A stretch of 64,000 bases of DNA from Bedellia somnulentella (GCA_963576735.1 OY755176.1:12261423-12325422); one strand, 5' to 3'; positions 43,356 to 54,510 are shown, counted from the stretch's first letter. The notes: generated from the letters alone by a model not told the origin. Program-made: numbers and translations.

Positions 43356-44309
43356 CGATAGTAGAGACTATCAATTTATCGATTTTCGACTAGGCAGAGG
43401 CCTAACCCAGTGGTAAATAATGGCCTGAATATGTGTTTGTGTTACTAGTTACTTTATTGATTAAACGTCAATACATATCTTAAGAAAGCCATACGGACAG
43501 CTTGAGCAGTCACTAATGACTGGTCTTAGCTGCGACTACCCGTGAAATACAGTCTTAAGCGTACACTTATACCATTATACACAGACCTCTCAGTTGAGCT
43601 GCTTGAAAAACAAGCAAAAAAAATGCAGTTCTCCTTTTATTGTGATTTAAATTAATTAATTAACTGGTTTAATCTGCGTTCCAGATACTACTGATATTCG
43701 AAATATGAAACCAATTAATGTTCCGATACTGATTGATTCGTGAAATTTTATTGTGTTATTAACATTGTTGAAGTATTTGCAAAAAATAACAATTCATGAA
43801 CCCAGATATGTTTATCAATTCTCTACTATTGATAAATAAATGCACACCTAATTATTCCAATAGTACTACACAGACTCAAGCCTAGTTTGGGTACTAACAA
43901 CATAGAATTCTGCATTAAGTACCACTAGAGCAGTACAATACCCATTGAGAGCAAGTACTTTTAGTACAAACTTTCACAACTTAAAGAATCTTTGATCGAA
44001 ATATTATACTCTACGTTTGCTAACAAACGTGCCACGTATATGACTGAAAACAAAATTTATTTACATCTCTTTTAATTTTTTGTCCATGACCATTTTGTCC
44101 AATTTATGTTGAGGAAATTTAATTTAGTTCTAACTTTTCGGTCACTTTTCATTACCCAAGACTAGATGTTAAATGTCAAATAATTTGAGAAACGTTCACA
44201 TAAGTTATTTATGCCTACAGTCTTTAATATAATATGAAATTAAATATTGTTTGGATATAAACATATTGCACTTACGGTGTCTTGTGATCAAGGTAAAAGT
44301 GTCCGAAAC
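43356..44309. other. Intron sequence, unassigned
   Basis: A short SINE C-like 3' trace may lie at about 43865-43905 (CACAGACTCAAGCCTAGTTT). Nothing else was seen. Confidence 0.35.
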
Positions 44310-44585
44310 GTTAACTCACTTACTTATATTCACGCCCATTATTCCCATTGAGGTAGGTAGAGACTATCGATCGCCTCTTAGTACGATCTTGACAAACCTC
44401 TCTTGCTTCCTTTAGATTCTTTATTATGCATGCTCTTTTAATCTTCTCACTTCGGACTCTCGCCTTTACAAGAATGTTTTCTATCTGGTCAAGACACGTT
44501 TTACGAGGCCGTACTCTACTAACAATAACATTGGCTCTATATACCTCTTTCGCTACTTTATTTTCATCCATAGTCTCTATGTGAA
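44310..44585 (-). mobile_element. RTE-like LINE 3' fragment with an open C-terminal frame
   Basis: The minus-strand frame (44320-44571) reads KVAKEVYRANVIVSRVRPRK, then TCLDQIENILVKARVRSEK, then AREVCQDRTKRRSIVS. It is collinear with the C-terminus of the 1034-residue LINE protein. 5'-truncated, ending 170 bp upstream of exon 3. Confidence 0.85.
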
Positions 44586-44758
44586 CACTAAATTAAATTA
44601 AAAACGTGAAAGTATCCGTTTAATAGTTTCATGAAATAGTACAGTGTGTTTTTAGTTTTATTTTGACGGTAAATAAGCCAGGATTACTGGGGTTTTTTTT
44701 CTAATTCGGTTAACAGTGTACTTGTATTATATTTTAATTTATTTTCAAATTGTTTCAG

Positions 44759-44839
44759 GAGCTAGAAGAAGTGTTGACTGACGTCACAACTGCCACAAGC
44801 GAAGCAATCACTCAGAATGGAGAAATAGTCACAGAAAAG
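44759..44839 (+). CDS. Exon 3: F-BAR domain, C-terminal helix
   Basis: The exon is 81 bp, 27 codons, phase 0 both sides, between AATTGTTTCAG and AAG|GTTTTTATG. The translation contains ELEEVLTDVTTATSEAITQN followed by GEIVTEK, a helical segment that continues the F-BAR fold after the TLP..L motif of exon 2. The donor is weak (GTTTTT), so exon skipping is conceivable; skipping would keep the reading frame. Exon identity rests on phase and splice sites and is reasonably secure. Confidence 0.75.
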
Positions 44840-45289
44840 GTTTTTATGGTCTAATATAAATCGTAACATTGTAATAACGAGACTTTGGTAGGTTAGAGGA
44901 GAAAGCATTGTCTGATATGCTAGAGAGCCTAGGTTCAATTCGTAAATGCGTCTATTGGAAAAAAAAATATATTCTAAAACAATATGCTCGCTTCACTATG
45001 TTCTCTTATTTCCAGTAGGTAGTAAGAAGTATATAAAAGAAATAGTTATAAGAACATTTAGAGAATATAAAAGTTGGCTGAAAATCAATGCTACGAGAAA
45101 AACATTCAATTCGAGATTTCAAATGGTCGCCTACAAATTGCAAAATTATTAATTTTAGCTTTAAGGTCGATTAAAGCCCTAACGGTTTAGTATTAATGAA
45201 AATTACAATGGTAGGACAGCTGTTTGGTGCTGAATGCGAAAATTATTATAGCTCTCTAATGATTTTGTGTAAGTCAAATCTGATACGTA

Positions 45290-46580
45290 CGAGGGCTGCT
45301 ATTTATGTATCCGGAATAAAAAAAAGAAACAAACATATATCAATTAATATGGTTTTATTGCTTCTCAAAATATTCGCCGCTCAGATCTATACACTTTTGC
45401 ATGCGTTGAAACCAATTTTCATAGCACTTTTTCCACTCAGACTGAGGTATCTCCAAAACGTGCATTTTGAACGCATCGACTGCCTCTTCGCGGCTCGAAA
45501 AACGTTGACCACGTAATTTTTTCTTCACATTTGGAAATAAATAAAAATCATTGGGTGCCAAATCAGGGCTGTACGGCGGATGACCTGTCAATTCGATCTT
45601 TTGAGCTTCTAAAAACTGAGTTGTGACGGCCGACCTGTGACAGCTAGCATTGTCGTGATGCAGAATGATTCTACGTTGTCGGTTAGTCTTTCTTATTTGT
45701 TCAAAGACTTCCGGCAAACAAATGGTCGTATACCACTCCGAATTAACAGTTTTACGATTCTCTAAAGGCACTGTAGCTACATGGCCATTTATACCAAAAA
45801 AACAAGCGACCATTTGCTTCAATGTGCTTTTTGCACGAATAACTTTTGTTGGGTTCGGCTCATCTTGGAACACCCACACCGTGGACTGCTGCTTAGTTTC
45901 GGGGTCGTAAGCGTAGATCCAAGATTCGTCACCTGTGTAGATATTATAAACAGCTTTTGACGCACCACGGTTGTATTTTTTTAACATTTCTTTGCACCAA
46001 TCGACACGAGCCTGTTTTTGATCAATACTCAAGTTGTGCGGAATCCAACGGGAGCAAATTTTTTTTACAGCTAAATGTTCATGAAGTATCTTATGTATGC
46101 TCGTCATACTAATGCCCAGAGATGCCTCTATCTCACGATATGTAACATGACGATCTTGAGTTATTAGTTCCCGGACAGCATCGATGTTTTGAGGTACAAC
46201 GACCGTTTTAGGGCGACCTTCTTTAATTTCATCAGTAAGCTTAGATCGTCCACGATTAAACTCGCTAAACCAGTGATACACAGTGGTCTTTGAGGGTGCT
46301 TCATCCCCAAAAGTCGAAGTAAGCTGATCGATGCACTGTTTTTGAGTTAGACCACGCCGAAAATCGTAAAAAATCATGGCACGAAAATGTTCACGAGTTA
46401 AATCCATGGTGGTGAAGACACGCAATTTTCAAAATGACGCTACGATATGAAAACAATTGACAGTCACATAAAAATAAATGTATTCTAAAGCTAAAGAGTT
46501 CTATTTTTAAATGATGTAATTACTTTTTAAATTATTGTTCTGTAAGTGGCCAGTTCCGGATACATAAATAGCAGCCCTCG
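45290..46580 (-). mobile_element. Complete mariner element, 1291 bp
   Basis: The 27-bp terminal inverted repeats at 45290-45316 and 46554-46580 are identical (start CGAGGGCTGCTATTTATG, end TATCCGGAA). A TA dinucleotide lies on each side (45288-45289, 46581-46582), as expected for Tc1/mariner target duplication. It is antisense to the host gene in the intron between exons 3 and 4. Length and organisation are those of an autonomous mariner. Confidence 0.96.
45355..46407 (-). CDS. Mariner transposase, intact (350 aa)
   Basis: Cut-and-paste DNA transposase acting at the element's terminal repeats. I chose the ATG at 46407 because of its strong context (ACCACCATGG) and the typical N-terminus MDLTREHFRAMIFYDFRRG. 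The frame stays open a few codons further upstream without another ATG. The N-terminal ~120 residues form the paired-like helix-turn-helix DNA-binding region (SKTTVYHWFSEFNRGR, GRPKTV). Catalytic D,D34D: first Asp in TGDESWIY (about residue 160), second in ILHHDNASCH (about 250), third in YSPDLAPNDFYLF. The WVFQDEPNP and HPPYSPDLAP motifs are family hallmarks. There are no stops or frameshifts, so activity is plausible but untested. Confidence 0.96.
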   Translation of the reverse strand: MDLTREHFRAMIFYDFRRGLTQKQCIDQLTSTFGDEAPSKTTVYHWFSEFNRGRSKLTDEIKEGRPKTVVVPQNIDAVRELITQDRHVTYREIEASLGISMTSIHKILHEHLAVKKICSRWIPHNLSIDQKQARVDWCKEMLKKYNRGASKAVYNIYTGDESWIYAYDPETKQQSTVWVFQDEPNPTKVIRAKSTLKQMVACFFGINGHVATVPLENRKTVNSEWYTTICLPEVFEQIRKTNRQRRIILHHDNASCHRSAVTTQFLEAQKIELTGHPPYSPDLAPNDFYLFPNVKKKLRGQRFSSREEAVDAFKMHVLEIPQSEWKKCYENWFQRMQKCIDLSGEYFEKQ

Positions 46581-46616
46581 TATTATAAAGGATAACGATT
46601 AAAATCCTCGATAAGA

Positions 46617-46710
46617 TACATAGATATACTCACGGCAATAAATCCCAAAAGGAGGGTAGCCAGAGCTTGAGAGCTAGAAAATCCTCTGCCACATTTTGAA
46701 GTTGATATCT
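46617..46710 (-). mobile_element. SINE B 3' fragment
   Basis: The tail and adjacent body only (ATACTCACGGCAATAAATCC, GGTAGCCAGAGCTTGAG, TCTGCCACATTTTGAAGTTG). Confidence 0.7.
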
Positions 46711-46859
46711 ATAGTATAATTAATAAACTGAAATTTATAAAGTAAAAGTTTTGTTTTGAAATTTAAAGTTTTAGGTTTCAAGGTAAGAATATAAATTCTT
46801 TGAAGTCAATCTGTTACTTTTTACTGCATAATATGTGCTACACATACAGGTAGATGTGC

Positions 46860-47003
46860 TTAGGTTTTTACAAAGCATCTGCCTACTAATCATCACTTTG
46901 TATAATCCTGGCAAAAATCTCGAGCTTCATTCACATCCATCAATCTTCTCTTTCATGATCATCAATTTTCGCATGTGCTCCTTTATTTTTTAAACGTCTT
47001 GTT
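46860..47003 (-). mobile_element. RTE-like LINE fragment, old
   Basis: CATCTGCCTACTAATCATCA, CTTTGTATAATCCTGGCAAA and TCACATCCATCAATCTTCTC follow the minus-strand LINE 3' end, with decay. Confidence 0.6.
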
Positions 47004-47602
47004 GAATATTATGTGTCGTTATTTTTAAATAATGGTGAGGTCATAATTTTGTTTTAGTTTTTTGTTTATAATGTTACAATTTATAAGTTTAATGTGTTGT
47101 CCCTTATAGTCTTGTATTCTTTTTAAATATAAAGTCGGTTATGTATTTTATTGATACTATCAACTTTGTATTCAGGATAAATATATATATGAGTTCCGAC
47201 ATAAATTAAAGTCTATCTTATGCTCTTGTGGAATGTCACTTAAATTTAGAATATACCCACATTTTTTCTCAAAGATTAGAAATAGAAAGTTTAAAAAATT
47301 TAAATAGAAATGGGTATAGCATTTCCTTCAGCTGCTGTTGTTTCCACATTTAATATTCTCATATAACGTAGAACATATGTGGCATAACATTACCTGATAT
47401 AAGTCTTTTGTATGTAAAGAAAACAAAGAGATTATAGTGGCAGGGCATATATTTAATACTTGATCGTGAAGTTATGAGCTATAGAAAAAAACAAAGGTCA
47501 GTAACCTTTATAAAAAGTGGTAACCCTTTTCGATCGAGGCTCCACGCTACATTCAACTGAAAAGCTGGCGGGTCTGTAACGATAATACTGGGCGTTGACT
47601 AT
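47004..47602. other. Intron sequence, unassigned
   Basis: Nothing recognised. Confidence 0.3.
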
Positions 47603-47822
47603 TAGATTTGCTGTGTATTGTCAGCTTAGAATAGCACTTATACATTTCTTCTCGCAGTTGTCGTTAAAGAGGTAAGTTCGGGTTTTATGATCGATTCGAT
47701 TAGATCCTATCTTCAATTACATTTATTTACAATCTTTCCCCCTATAACTTGCAATAGTGTCTAATTATTATTTTATTCAGATGCTCTATATACCCCTTAT
47801 TGGGATTTATAACCGTAAGTTA
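47603..47822 (+). mobile_element. SINE B copy, old, ending 29 bp before exon 4
   Basis: Head GCTGTGTATTGTCAGCTTAG, tail CCTTATTGGGATTTATAACC. Heavily diverged. The region that should hold the branch point and polypyrimidine tract of exon 4 lies at or inside its 3' end. Confidence 0.7.
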
Positions 47823-47851
47823 ATACAACTAAAAGAATAAATTATTTACAG

Positions 47852-48040
47852 AGTAACAACCAACTGCGCCGCTACGAGTCGCTCTGTGCCCAATCCCGCG
47901 CTATATCGAGCACTGCGGACCTAGCACACCTCGCGCGGACGATTCTGACAGCTCAGCCGGCACCAGCGAAGAGTCCGCGGCGACAGTTTCTACCTCCTTA
48001 CCCGCCGGAGCCCGAAGATCCGCCTATGGATGTGCCTGCG
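47852..48040 (+). CDS. Exon 4: end of F-BAR domain and proline-rich linker
   Basis: The exon is 189 bp, 63 codons, phase 0 both sides, between AATTATTTACAG and GCG|GTAAGAAT. The translation starts SNNQLRRYESLCAQSRAISS, continues TADLAHLARTILTAQPAPA and ends RRQFLPPYPPEPEDPPMDVP. The first ~30 residues are helical and complete the F-BAR-like coiled region. The rest is a proline- and acid-rich linker. GC-rich compared with the flanks. The acceptor is pyrimidine-poor and follows an old SINE B almost directly. Its last ~50 bp and the donor are duplicated downstream. Confidence 0.85.
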
Positions 48041-48111
48041 GTAAGAATACGATGTTTAGTTATATGTTCATTTAGTTTCTTTTGTTAGCTATGTTGAGGC
48101 CACATAGTTAA

Positions 48112-48220
48112 TTCCTACCTCTTTACCCGCCGGAGCCCGGAGATCCTCGTATGGATGTGCCTGCGGAAATAATCAGATCCTTACTTTTATGTATATTTAG
48201 TTGCGTTTGTCAGCTATGTT
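48112..48220 (+). pseudogene. Decayed duplicate of the exon 4 3' end and donor
   Basis: It matches 47987-48095 at an offset of 125 bp, with TACCCGCCGGAGCCCG, ATGGATGTGCCTGCG and the downstream intron TGTTCATTTAG/TGTATATTTAG and CAGCTATGTT. The donor GT is changed to GA (48166-48167), so it cannot end an exon as the original does. The coding part stays open. Confidence 0.85.
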
Positions 48221-48435
48221 TAGTTTTTAGGGGTGTCCGATAGAAATGATTGCTTGACAAACTAGGTACCTAATATGAAATTGTTTAGGTTGGTCTGAGA
48301 ATGGGTGAATGCATTATTGTACGCCTGTATTAAACAATACTTTATATATGCTGACAGAAACCTGATAACGCTAAATGTGATTAAAACTAAAAGCAATCGG
48401 GTGCTATGGCAAACAAACGAGATCTTAACTAAATA
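48221..48435. other. Intron sequence, unassigned
   Basis: TTGGTCTGAGAATGGGTGAA at about 48290 faintly resembles the LINE segment near 58920. Confidence 0.3.
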
Positions 48436-49332
48436 GAGCGGAATCCAAACGTAATCCAGTACAATAATTCGGTATGCAAAGTTTTTTTTTGGTATTTATT
48501 AAATATTTTTATTCGATAGTAAACACGAAAATAAAAGACTTATTTGAATTTTTTTTTATTTAAAATGAGTAATTGTAAAGTTATGATTTTTTAAAGATTG
48601 TTCTACTTTTGTACTTAATGACGTCATCGATCGATAAAATCACGTAGCGACATGCGAATAAAGCGAAATGTTTTATAAAAATGTTGCTGATTGCAAAACA
48701 TATCACGAATTTGTGATGTCAAATGAAACTATTACGATTATACTAAACAAACCTATGATTTTCGATATTTTATTAATAAACTGCAAAACCGTATGTCTTT
48801 GAAACAACATTGAAGGTCAAACACTGTTACAGTTTTTCGATAAAATAACAGTCATCTTAGCTTCAATTGATATAATTTCAAGAAAATATAGTTTATAACT
48901 ATAATATCTCGAAATGTTTTTGTAATCAGCATCACTTTAGTAAAACTTTGCATACCGAATTGCTAAAATAATTCCGTAAAACCTAAGTGTCAAAATTTAT
49001 TGCTCCTACATTCTGATTGGTTGATTAAATGGTCTAAATTTTATTGGTCATACATCTGCTTCGCTAAGTCAGTGGCAATAATACACCATAGAGAACTTAT
49101 CTAAACTAGAGAATAAACAAAGAATGACATTTTCCGTAAGGGGTTCAGGGTTCAGTCATTACTTCAATGGGTTCAGTTTATCGGCACTGACTTAGCGAAA
49201 CAAAATGCATGACCAACAAAATTCAGAACATTGAATGAACCAATCAAGGTGTAGAGATACTTTATTATCACAATTTGTTTGTAGCGCAATTGTACAGTAT
49301 TTTTTGTACTAAACTACGTTTGGTTTCCGCTC
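48436..49332. mobile_element. Nested fold-back elements with three inverted-repeat pairs
   Basis: The outer pair is 48436-48464 with 49304-49332 (29 bp, 25 matching, GAGCGGAATCCAAACGTAAT). The second pair is 48467-48485 with 48942-48960 (19 bp, perfect, ATTCGGTATGCAAAGTTTT). The third pair is about 49002-49074 with about 49195-49258 (imperfect, sharing CTTCGCTAAGTCAGTG and GATTGGTTGATT/AATGAACCAATC). This looks like a 0.9-kb MITE whose inside holds one or two other fold-back elements. No transposase frame was found. Confidence 0.7.
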
Positions 49333-49918
49333 AATTTAGTGTTAAGTTCTTTATGCAAGTACACAAATAAATCGTCCCTCTTCCAGCAGTAAAGATAGAT
49401 AAACAGATATGTCAAACGCTTGCCCTATTTCGCTAAAACAGGATTAGCCCGGATTATATTGTTATGAATATAAATTTGATGCTCGAAATAAATCCTTGAA
49501 TCCACAACGCACGTTTCTATCTTCTCGTGTATAAGATACGGAAACGGAGTCTTGTTGACTGTTGTATTATGTTGCTTTGGTAGGTGAAATCATATTTATT
49601 CTATCAGATTTTATTGAAGTTTACGTATAGATCACATTCTGTAAAAAATGAATTATTATTTTGTTATCCTTATGTTCACAACGTCATTTCACCGTTTGTG
49701 CTTTTAAAAATAACACCATCTACATTTTATAAAGAAATACAATATGGCACTGTTGTGTATAAAAAGAGTTTTTTACTAAAAATACAATTAAATATTCATC
49801 AAACTTAATAGGGCCAATACAAAGCAAACAGAGCATTGCAATCGATTGCGATATCTACGAGTATATCTGCCAATAACTTAGTAGTTTTATAGATAAAGTC
49901 AGTATTAGAGTCAGCTAG
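49333..49918. other. Intron sequence, unassigned
   Basis: The 74-residue frame at 49584-49808 has no domain. Confidence 0.3.
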
Positions 49919-50285
49919 GCCCCTTTTATTATCCACATCTATATTTATAAAAGAAAGTGGTGTTAAGATACACTATTTAAAACTCAGGAACGGATTAATC
50001 GATTTGGCCGGAAATTGGAGGAGACATAGATTAGAACCAGGAAAAGGACATGGGATTTTTATAATATAGGAGGCAAGATATTTTCGTATACATGTCTTGG
50101 ATAGGCAACAATAACCGCAACAATTTAACCGCATTTTAAAAATATTTTATGACTGGAAAGATAAAACTTTTAGATGCAACATAGATTATATATCATAACG
50201 CTAAGTATCTTAGGGAGTAAGCTGTAAAAAATACTTAGCATTATCCGTGTGAAACCGGGGCGAACTACTATTATTTCATATGTTT
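49919..50285 (+). repeat. Interspersed repeat, diverged
   Basis: ACTCAGGAACGGATTAATCG inside and ATCCGTGTGAAACCGGGGCG near the end match the style of a common lepidopteran repeat (GAACGGATTAATCGATTT and GCGAAGCCGGGGCG motifs). Assignment by recall. Confidence 0.5.
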
Positions 50286-51300
50286 TGCGGCTTTAGTATA
50301 TTTTTGTGTCATTTGGTGAATATTAAAGAATCTATAGCCAATTAGAATCTTACTATCTCAAATCGAAGGCATCATATATCTTCTATTCAGAAATATATTT
50401 TCAAAATAAATATTAGGGGGTAATTGGGGATCGATACTGATGCCAAAAATGCAATCAGTAAAATTTTTGTCTGTCTGTCTGTCAGTCGGTTTGTATGTTC
50501 CTTATGGAAACAAATACTACTCGACAGATTTTAACGAAACTTAGCACAATTATTCTTCATACTCCTGGGCAGGTTATAGTATACTTTTCAGCAGAGTAGT
50601 GAAGGGGAATTTTGGGAAAACGGGAGAAGTTACTCCATTTTTTAAGCTTCTGTCGCATGTGCAGCCTTAATGGTTAAAGTTACATAGAAATCATGTATGA
50701 CGGAAATATTCTTCATAAAATTGTCTGAAAATATCCCTCAACACCATATGTCTATCTCTTATGGTTGACTTACAATAACATTCTTTCGGAGCATTCTGAA
50801 TATATTTGTTTACTCTTACGCTTATAATACTCTCATTCATCCATAATTTAAAAAAGTTAACATTATAACCTATTCAATAAAAAAGGAATCATAGAAATCG
50901 GTACAGAAACACCGAAATTATACATGAAATAAGCCATCGCGCCCGTGACCAAAACCAAATCCTTACTAATTTACTTACATATTACATACTAGATGGCGCC
51001 AGTAGTTGCATCCTACATCGCGGGATGGTTTTTGTTTTAGATTGTTAAAATTCTTTATAGCGTTTAACTCCACTTCAACTCAACCAGAAAATTTGGTTAA
51101 TAACGTAGATACTGTACCGTTCATTAAAGCGCATTCAAAATCTTAAAGCTACACTGTTCAGGTGTGCTAAATGCTGCTCTAAATATCACAAACCTTGAGC
51201 AGTGATCGAAGAAACCTCGGATATTTAAAAACCAACGCTACCCGTGCGAAGGCGGGCCGACCCACTAGTTTTAAATAATCTACAAGTATTTGATCTATAA
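50286..51300 (+). repeat. Probable decayed interspersed repeat region
   Basis: A (GTCT)n run at about 50448-50463 precedes ACTCGACAGATTTTAACGAA, and CTACCCGTGCGAAGGCGGGC occurs near 51239. These may be two ends of one or two degraded repeats. The interior is unassigned. Confidence 0.35.
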
Positions 51301-52057
51301 CATGAGATATCTATTAGTCATTAGTCCAATTACAGTTTAGTTCGTTAACCTACCTAACTAGATCAGTGTCATCGTACAAACCTAATTTAGCACAATCGAA
51401 GCCATTCCACACATAAGTCAAGATTATCAAATTACTCTTTATAATTTGACATGATAATTACTTAACATCTTATTCAACGCTGCTGGATTTAGAATTAAAC
51501 TATACTTCAAATAATTCAAATTAAATTTTTCAGAAATGCACCTTTATCAACAATTTTTATTTACTATTTACCGTATCCCACCAGCTTCGCAAGGATAGTT
51601 CAAGAAAATTTAGGACTTACTTGATATGTGCATAATACGTCCACATATTTATTCATTGATAAAAAAAGAGAAGTTTTGTGCTTTCGGCGCCTATTCATTA
51701 TAAACAAAAAAAAGCACAATGTGATGCCTTTTAAGGTCTGTACCAAGTATATTTAGAATTTAGGTTCGATTGATATGCAACAAAACTTATTTTATGTAGT
51801 AATTATCTAGAAGCCCACGTGGAATGGTAAGTAGTAAGTTTGAATTATGGCTACTTCCCAAATTGTGAAGAAAATCTACAATTTCTTGCAATATGAGCCA
51901 AAGCCGACAAAGTTGTTCATTTCCAAAGCACTTCAAAGAAAACGGTGGCTCCGTATGTTGCTTAAATCGGTCATGTTGCATTGTACTTGAGATCCTAGAA
52001 CAGTTTATGGGAGATACAGAAACATAAATGAAACTTTTCCTGCCATTTTTTGATGGA
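51301..52057. other. Intron sequence, unassigned
   Basis: A 94-residue minus frame (51787-52071) has no domain. Nothing else was seen. Confidence 0.3.
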
Positions 52058-52305
52058 TTACATACATACATATACTCACGGCCATAATTTCCAAAAAGGA
52101 GTAGCCAGAGCTTCAGAGTTAGAAACTCCTAAGCCACATTTGGAAGTTGATAGGGAACAAGATAGTGGAAATAAAGTATATATATGGGTCTCCAACCACA
52201 TCGCCCAAAAACCACTTTCAAAAGCCCCATACCATTAGTCGCCTCTTACGACACCTATAGGTAGAAAGGGGAAGTGACATTCTAAGCCAGCACTACACAG
52301 CAATG
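52058..52305 (-). mobile_element. SINE B copy
   Basis: Tail ATATACTCACGGCCATAATT, body CTCCAACCACATCGCCC, head ATTCTAAGCCAGCACTACAC. Confidence 0.8.
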
Positions 52306-52463
52306 ATGGTTTATTGATTGAATATAAATCACATAGGCACAATCACTTACAGAGACTGGTTACAAATTAAACAAATATATGATGTACATGTGAAGACGTG
52401 CTTGCGTGTGGTGGTTATTATTGGTGAAATACGTACACCACGGTGTGTTTGCTACAAGTGGTA

Positions 52464-52720
52464 GCTGTGTAGTGTCGGCAATCGGTATATTATAGCTCTA
52501 CCCCATTTCTTTTACGGGGATGTGCGTAAGAGTGTCGGCATAGAATGGTTCTACCCCATTCCTTTCCCGGGGGTGTAAGAGGGGTTCTAGTAAGAGGTTG
52601 CTAATTGGGTAATTTTAATTACTTTTTGGACGCTGCGTTTTAAAACCAATTTTAACTTTAATTTAGAAGCTTCCCCCACCCTAGCTACCCCTTTTTGGAA
52701 TTTATATACGTGAATAAGTA
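52464..52720 (+). mobile_element. SINE B copy with a duplicated head
   Basis: The head occurs twice: TGTAGTGTCGGCAATCGG at 52469 and GTGTCGGCATAGAATGG at 52530, each followed by a CTACCCCATT block. The rest is diverged, and the tail is degraded (TTTATATACGTGAATAAG). Either a partial tandem duplication or insertion of one head beside another. Confidence 0.65.
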
Positions 52721-52982
52721 CTTTAGTTCAAAAATCATAATATTTTTTACTATATATTTTTGTGTTCAACTGGGTAATCGAATTGCAACTCTTGCCGTCT
52801 TTATTTTTGTCAAGGAAATAAAATGGCTGCGGGTTCAGTACAATCTGCATGTCGTGTAGGATGCCAAGTGATTGCGTGCTCACAATTCATTGCTAAGTGC
52901 CATAAAATATACTCGGCTTATATATTCTAGCCGGGCAGGAACGAAAATGGGTAAGGTATGTTAATATGTGTATAAGCTATAC
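52721..52982. other. Intron sequence, unassigned
   Basis: Nothing recognised. Confidence 0.3.
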
Positions 52983-53238
52983 ATATGACGACGTCCGTTG
53001 CCGAGTTGATAGGTGACTAGCTTCACGGTCCGGAGGTTGTGAGTTCAATCCCCGCTCAGAGCAACATCTATGTGATGACCATAAAATATTATTTCTTGGT
53101 CTTGGATGTTATTTATATGTGTATTATATAATATTAAATATAGCATTGAATTAGTATCCCATTAACATGTTCTACTTAGTTTGGGGCTAACTTGATCTGT
53201 GTATTAATATGTCCGTATACCTATATTCATTTATTTAC
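52983..53238 (+). mobile_element. SINE C copy, the most complete
   Basis: The tRNA-like head has GTTGCCGAGTTGATAGGTGA and a B-box-like GTGAGTTCAATCCC. The body carries TTGGTCTTGGATGTTATTTA and CTTAGTTTGGGGCTAACTTG, and the end ATATGTCCGTATACC. It defines the family used to identify 20425-22116, 30835, 32262 and 40015. Confidence 0.75.
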
Positions 53239-53655
53239 AGATACATTACGATTAGATATATCTTTATGAATAGTTCAACTTATACCGCTAATTATGCATC
53301 TATTTCCATTGACTTCTAGTATTTAATACATCTTGACATTGTCGTTGTTGTTGGGTTTCAATTTCTCATATTGCAACCCATGGGCTACGCGTTTACCTAT
53401 CTTATTTTCATCCATATTTAGCCAATGAACTTTCCTGTTCAGTGCTCTTACAGTTATATGCTAAGGTATAATTAGACACAAACAATATCACGAGTAAAAG
53501 AGCGTGCAACGGACGTTCATTATTAATATTGAACGTTTTATTATAACAATAAAAAAGGGCTAAGTAATGAAAATTTAAACATATCGTTTTTAACTATATC
53601 AGTACAACTTAAAAAAGGGGCAAACCAGAACACATCGCCCCTAAGTCATATCGCA
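53239..53655. other. Intron sequence, unassigned
   Basis: Nothing recognised. Confidence 0.3.
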
Positions 53656-53750
53656 TAATTTATTTTCAAAATAGCTGAAGAATTGTTGATTCCCATACTG
53701 TGTCTACCCCTATTTGGGATTCATAGTATATGCACGTATGTATGTGTGTC
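53656..53750 (+). mobile_element. SINE B 3' fragment, old, 90 bp before exon 5
   Basis: AATAGCTGAAGAATTGTTGA, CTACCCCTATTTGGGATTCA, then GTATGTATGTGTG. Confidence 0.55.
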
Positions 53751-53838
53751 ATCGCGCACAACACCCATGGGGAATATTTATTATTGCTACACTAAATACT
53801 CGTACATATTCATAAATATATTGCTTTTGAATGTTCAG

Positions 53839-53967
53839 GAAAGCATGCCGCCAGTATTACGCTGTGAGATGCTCCTGGACAGGATGGGAGGACCGCAGGC
53901 CAGGCTGAGCTACGAGCAGCTCAGGAAAGATGCACAAGACCTTGAGCTTCAAATTAAACAACTTCAG
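53839..53967 (+). CDS. Exon 5: linker and start of coiled coil (FX/HR1-like)
   Basis: The exon is 129 bp, 43 codons, phase 0 both sides, between TTTGAATGTTCAG and CAG|GTATCA. The translation has ESMPPVLRCEMLLDRMGGPQ followed by ARLSYEQLRKDAQDLELQIK and QLQ. The LSYEQL...L.L.I..L heptad pattern starts a coiled coil. In FES/FER proteins an FX coiled-coil region follows the F-BAR domain at this point, which fits, but HR1-type coiled coils of other F-BAR proteins would look similar. Confidence 0.85.
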
Positions 53968-54510
53968 GTATCATAAATACATTATATATAGTAAAAAACA
54001 AAACCTCTTTCTAAGTCTTTTAAAAAAAATAGCTTCTAATAGACGCCAAGGGTCATTGATCCGGTTTTTACTTTTAAGTAGAGAATTTTCAGTATAAAGT
54101 ATTCGTGTTTTTTTAGTTTGTATGTCATGATCGTATCTTTTTAGATCCGTCCTGGCCTTGCATAGGTCAGGATGTAATGTTTTCGATCATCGTATTTGGA
54201 ATGATAATACTTCTTCAATAGTTAGACGTTCCTACACTTTTAGAAATCCGACCAGTAAATTATAAAATCAACGCTTTTAAACAAACTCTCAATAGTGGTA
54301 CAGACAAACGGACCAGAGCTGCTTCGGATATAATAAATAACTTCCGGATTCTCAATTTAAACATTTTTTTAAATTGACCACAAGCGTTTTCATCAGCTTT
54401 GTAATGTAAGAATAGATTATGTGTATTCGAAAATTTTGTATTTATTCATCTTCCGGGACAATCAATGCTTTGACATATGTACATATCCGAAAAATTACCC
54501 GAGTAAAAAG
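53968..54510. other. Intron sequence, unassigned
   Basis: Nothing recognised. Confidence 0.3.

Noticed and set aside
45665..45910. Plus-strand open frame inside the mariner
   Set aside because: Shadow of the transposase gene on the minus strand.
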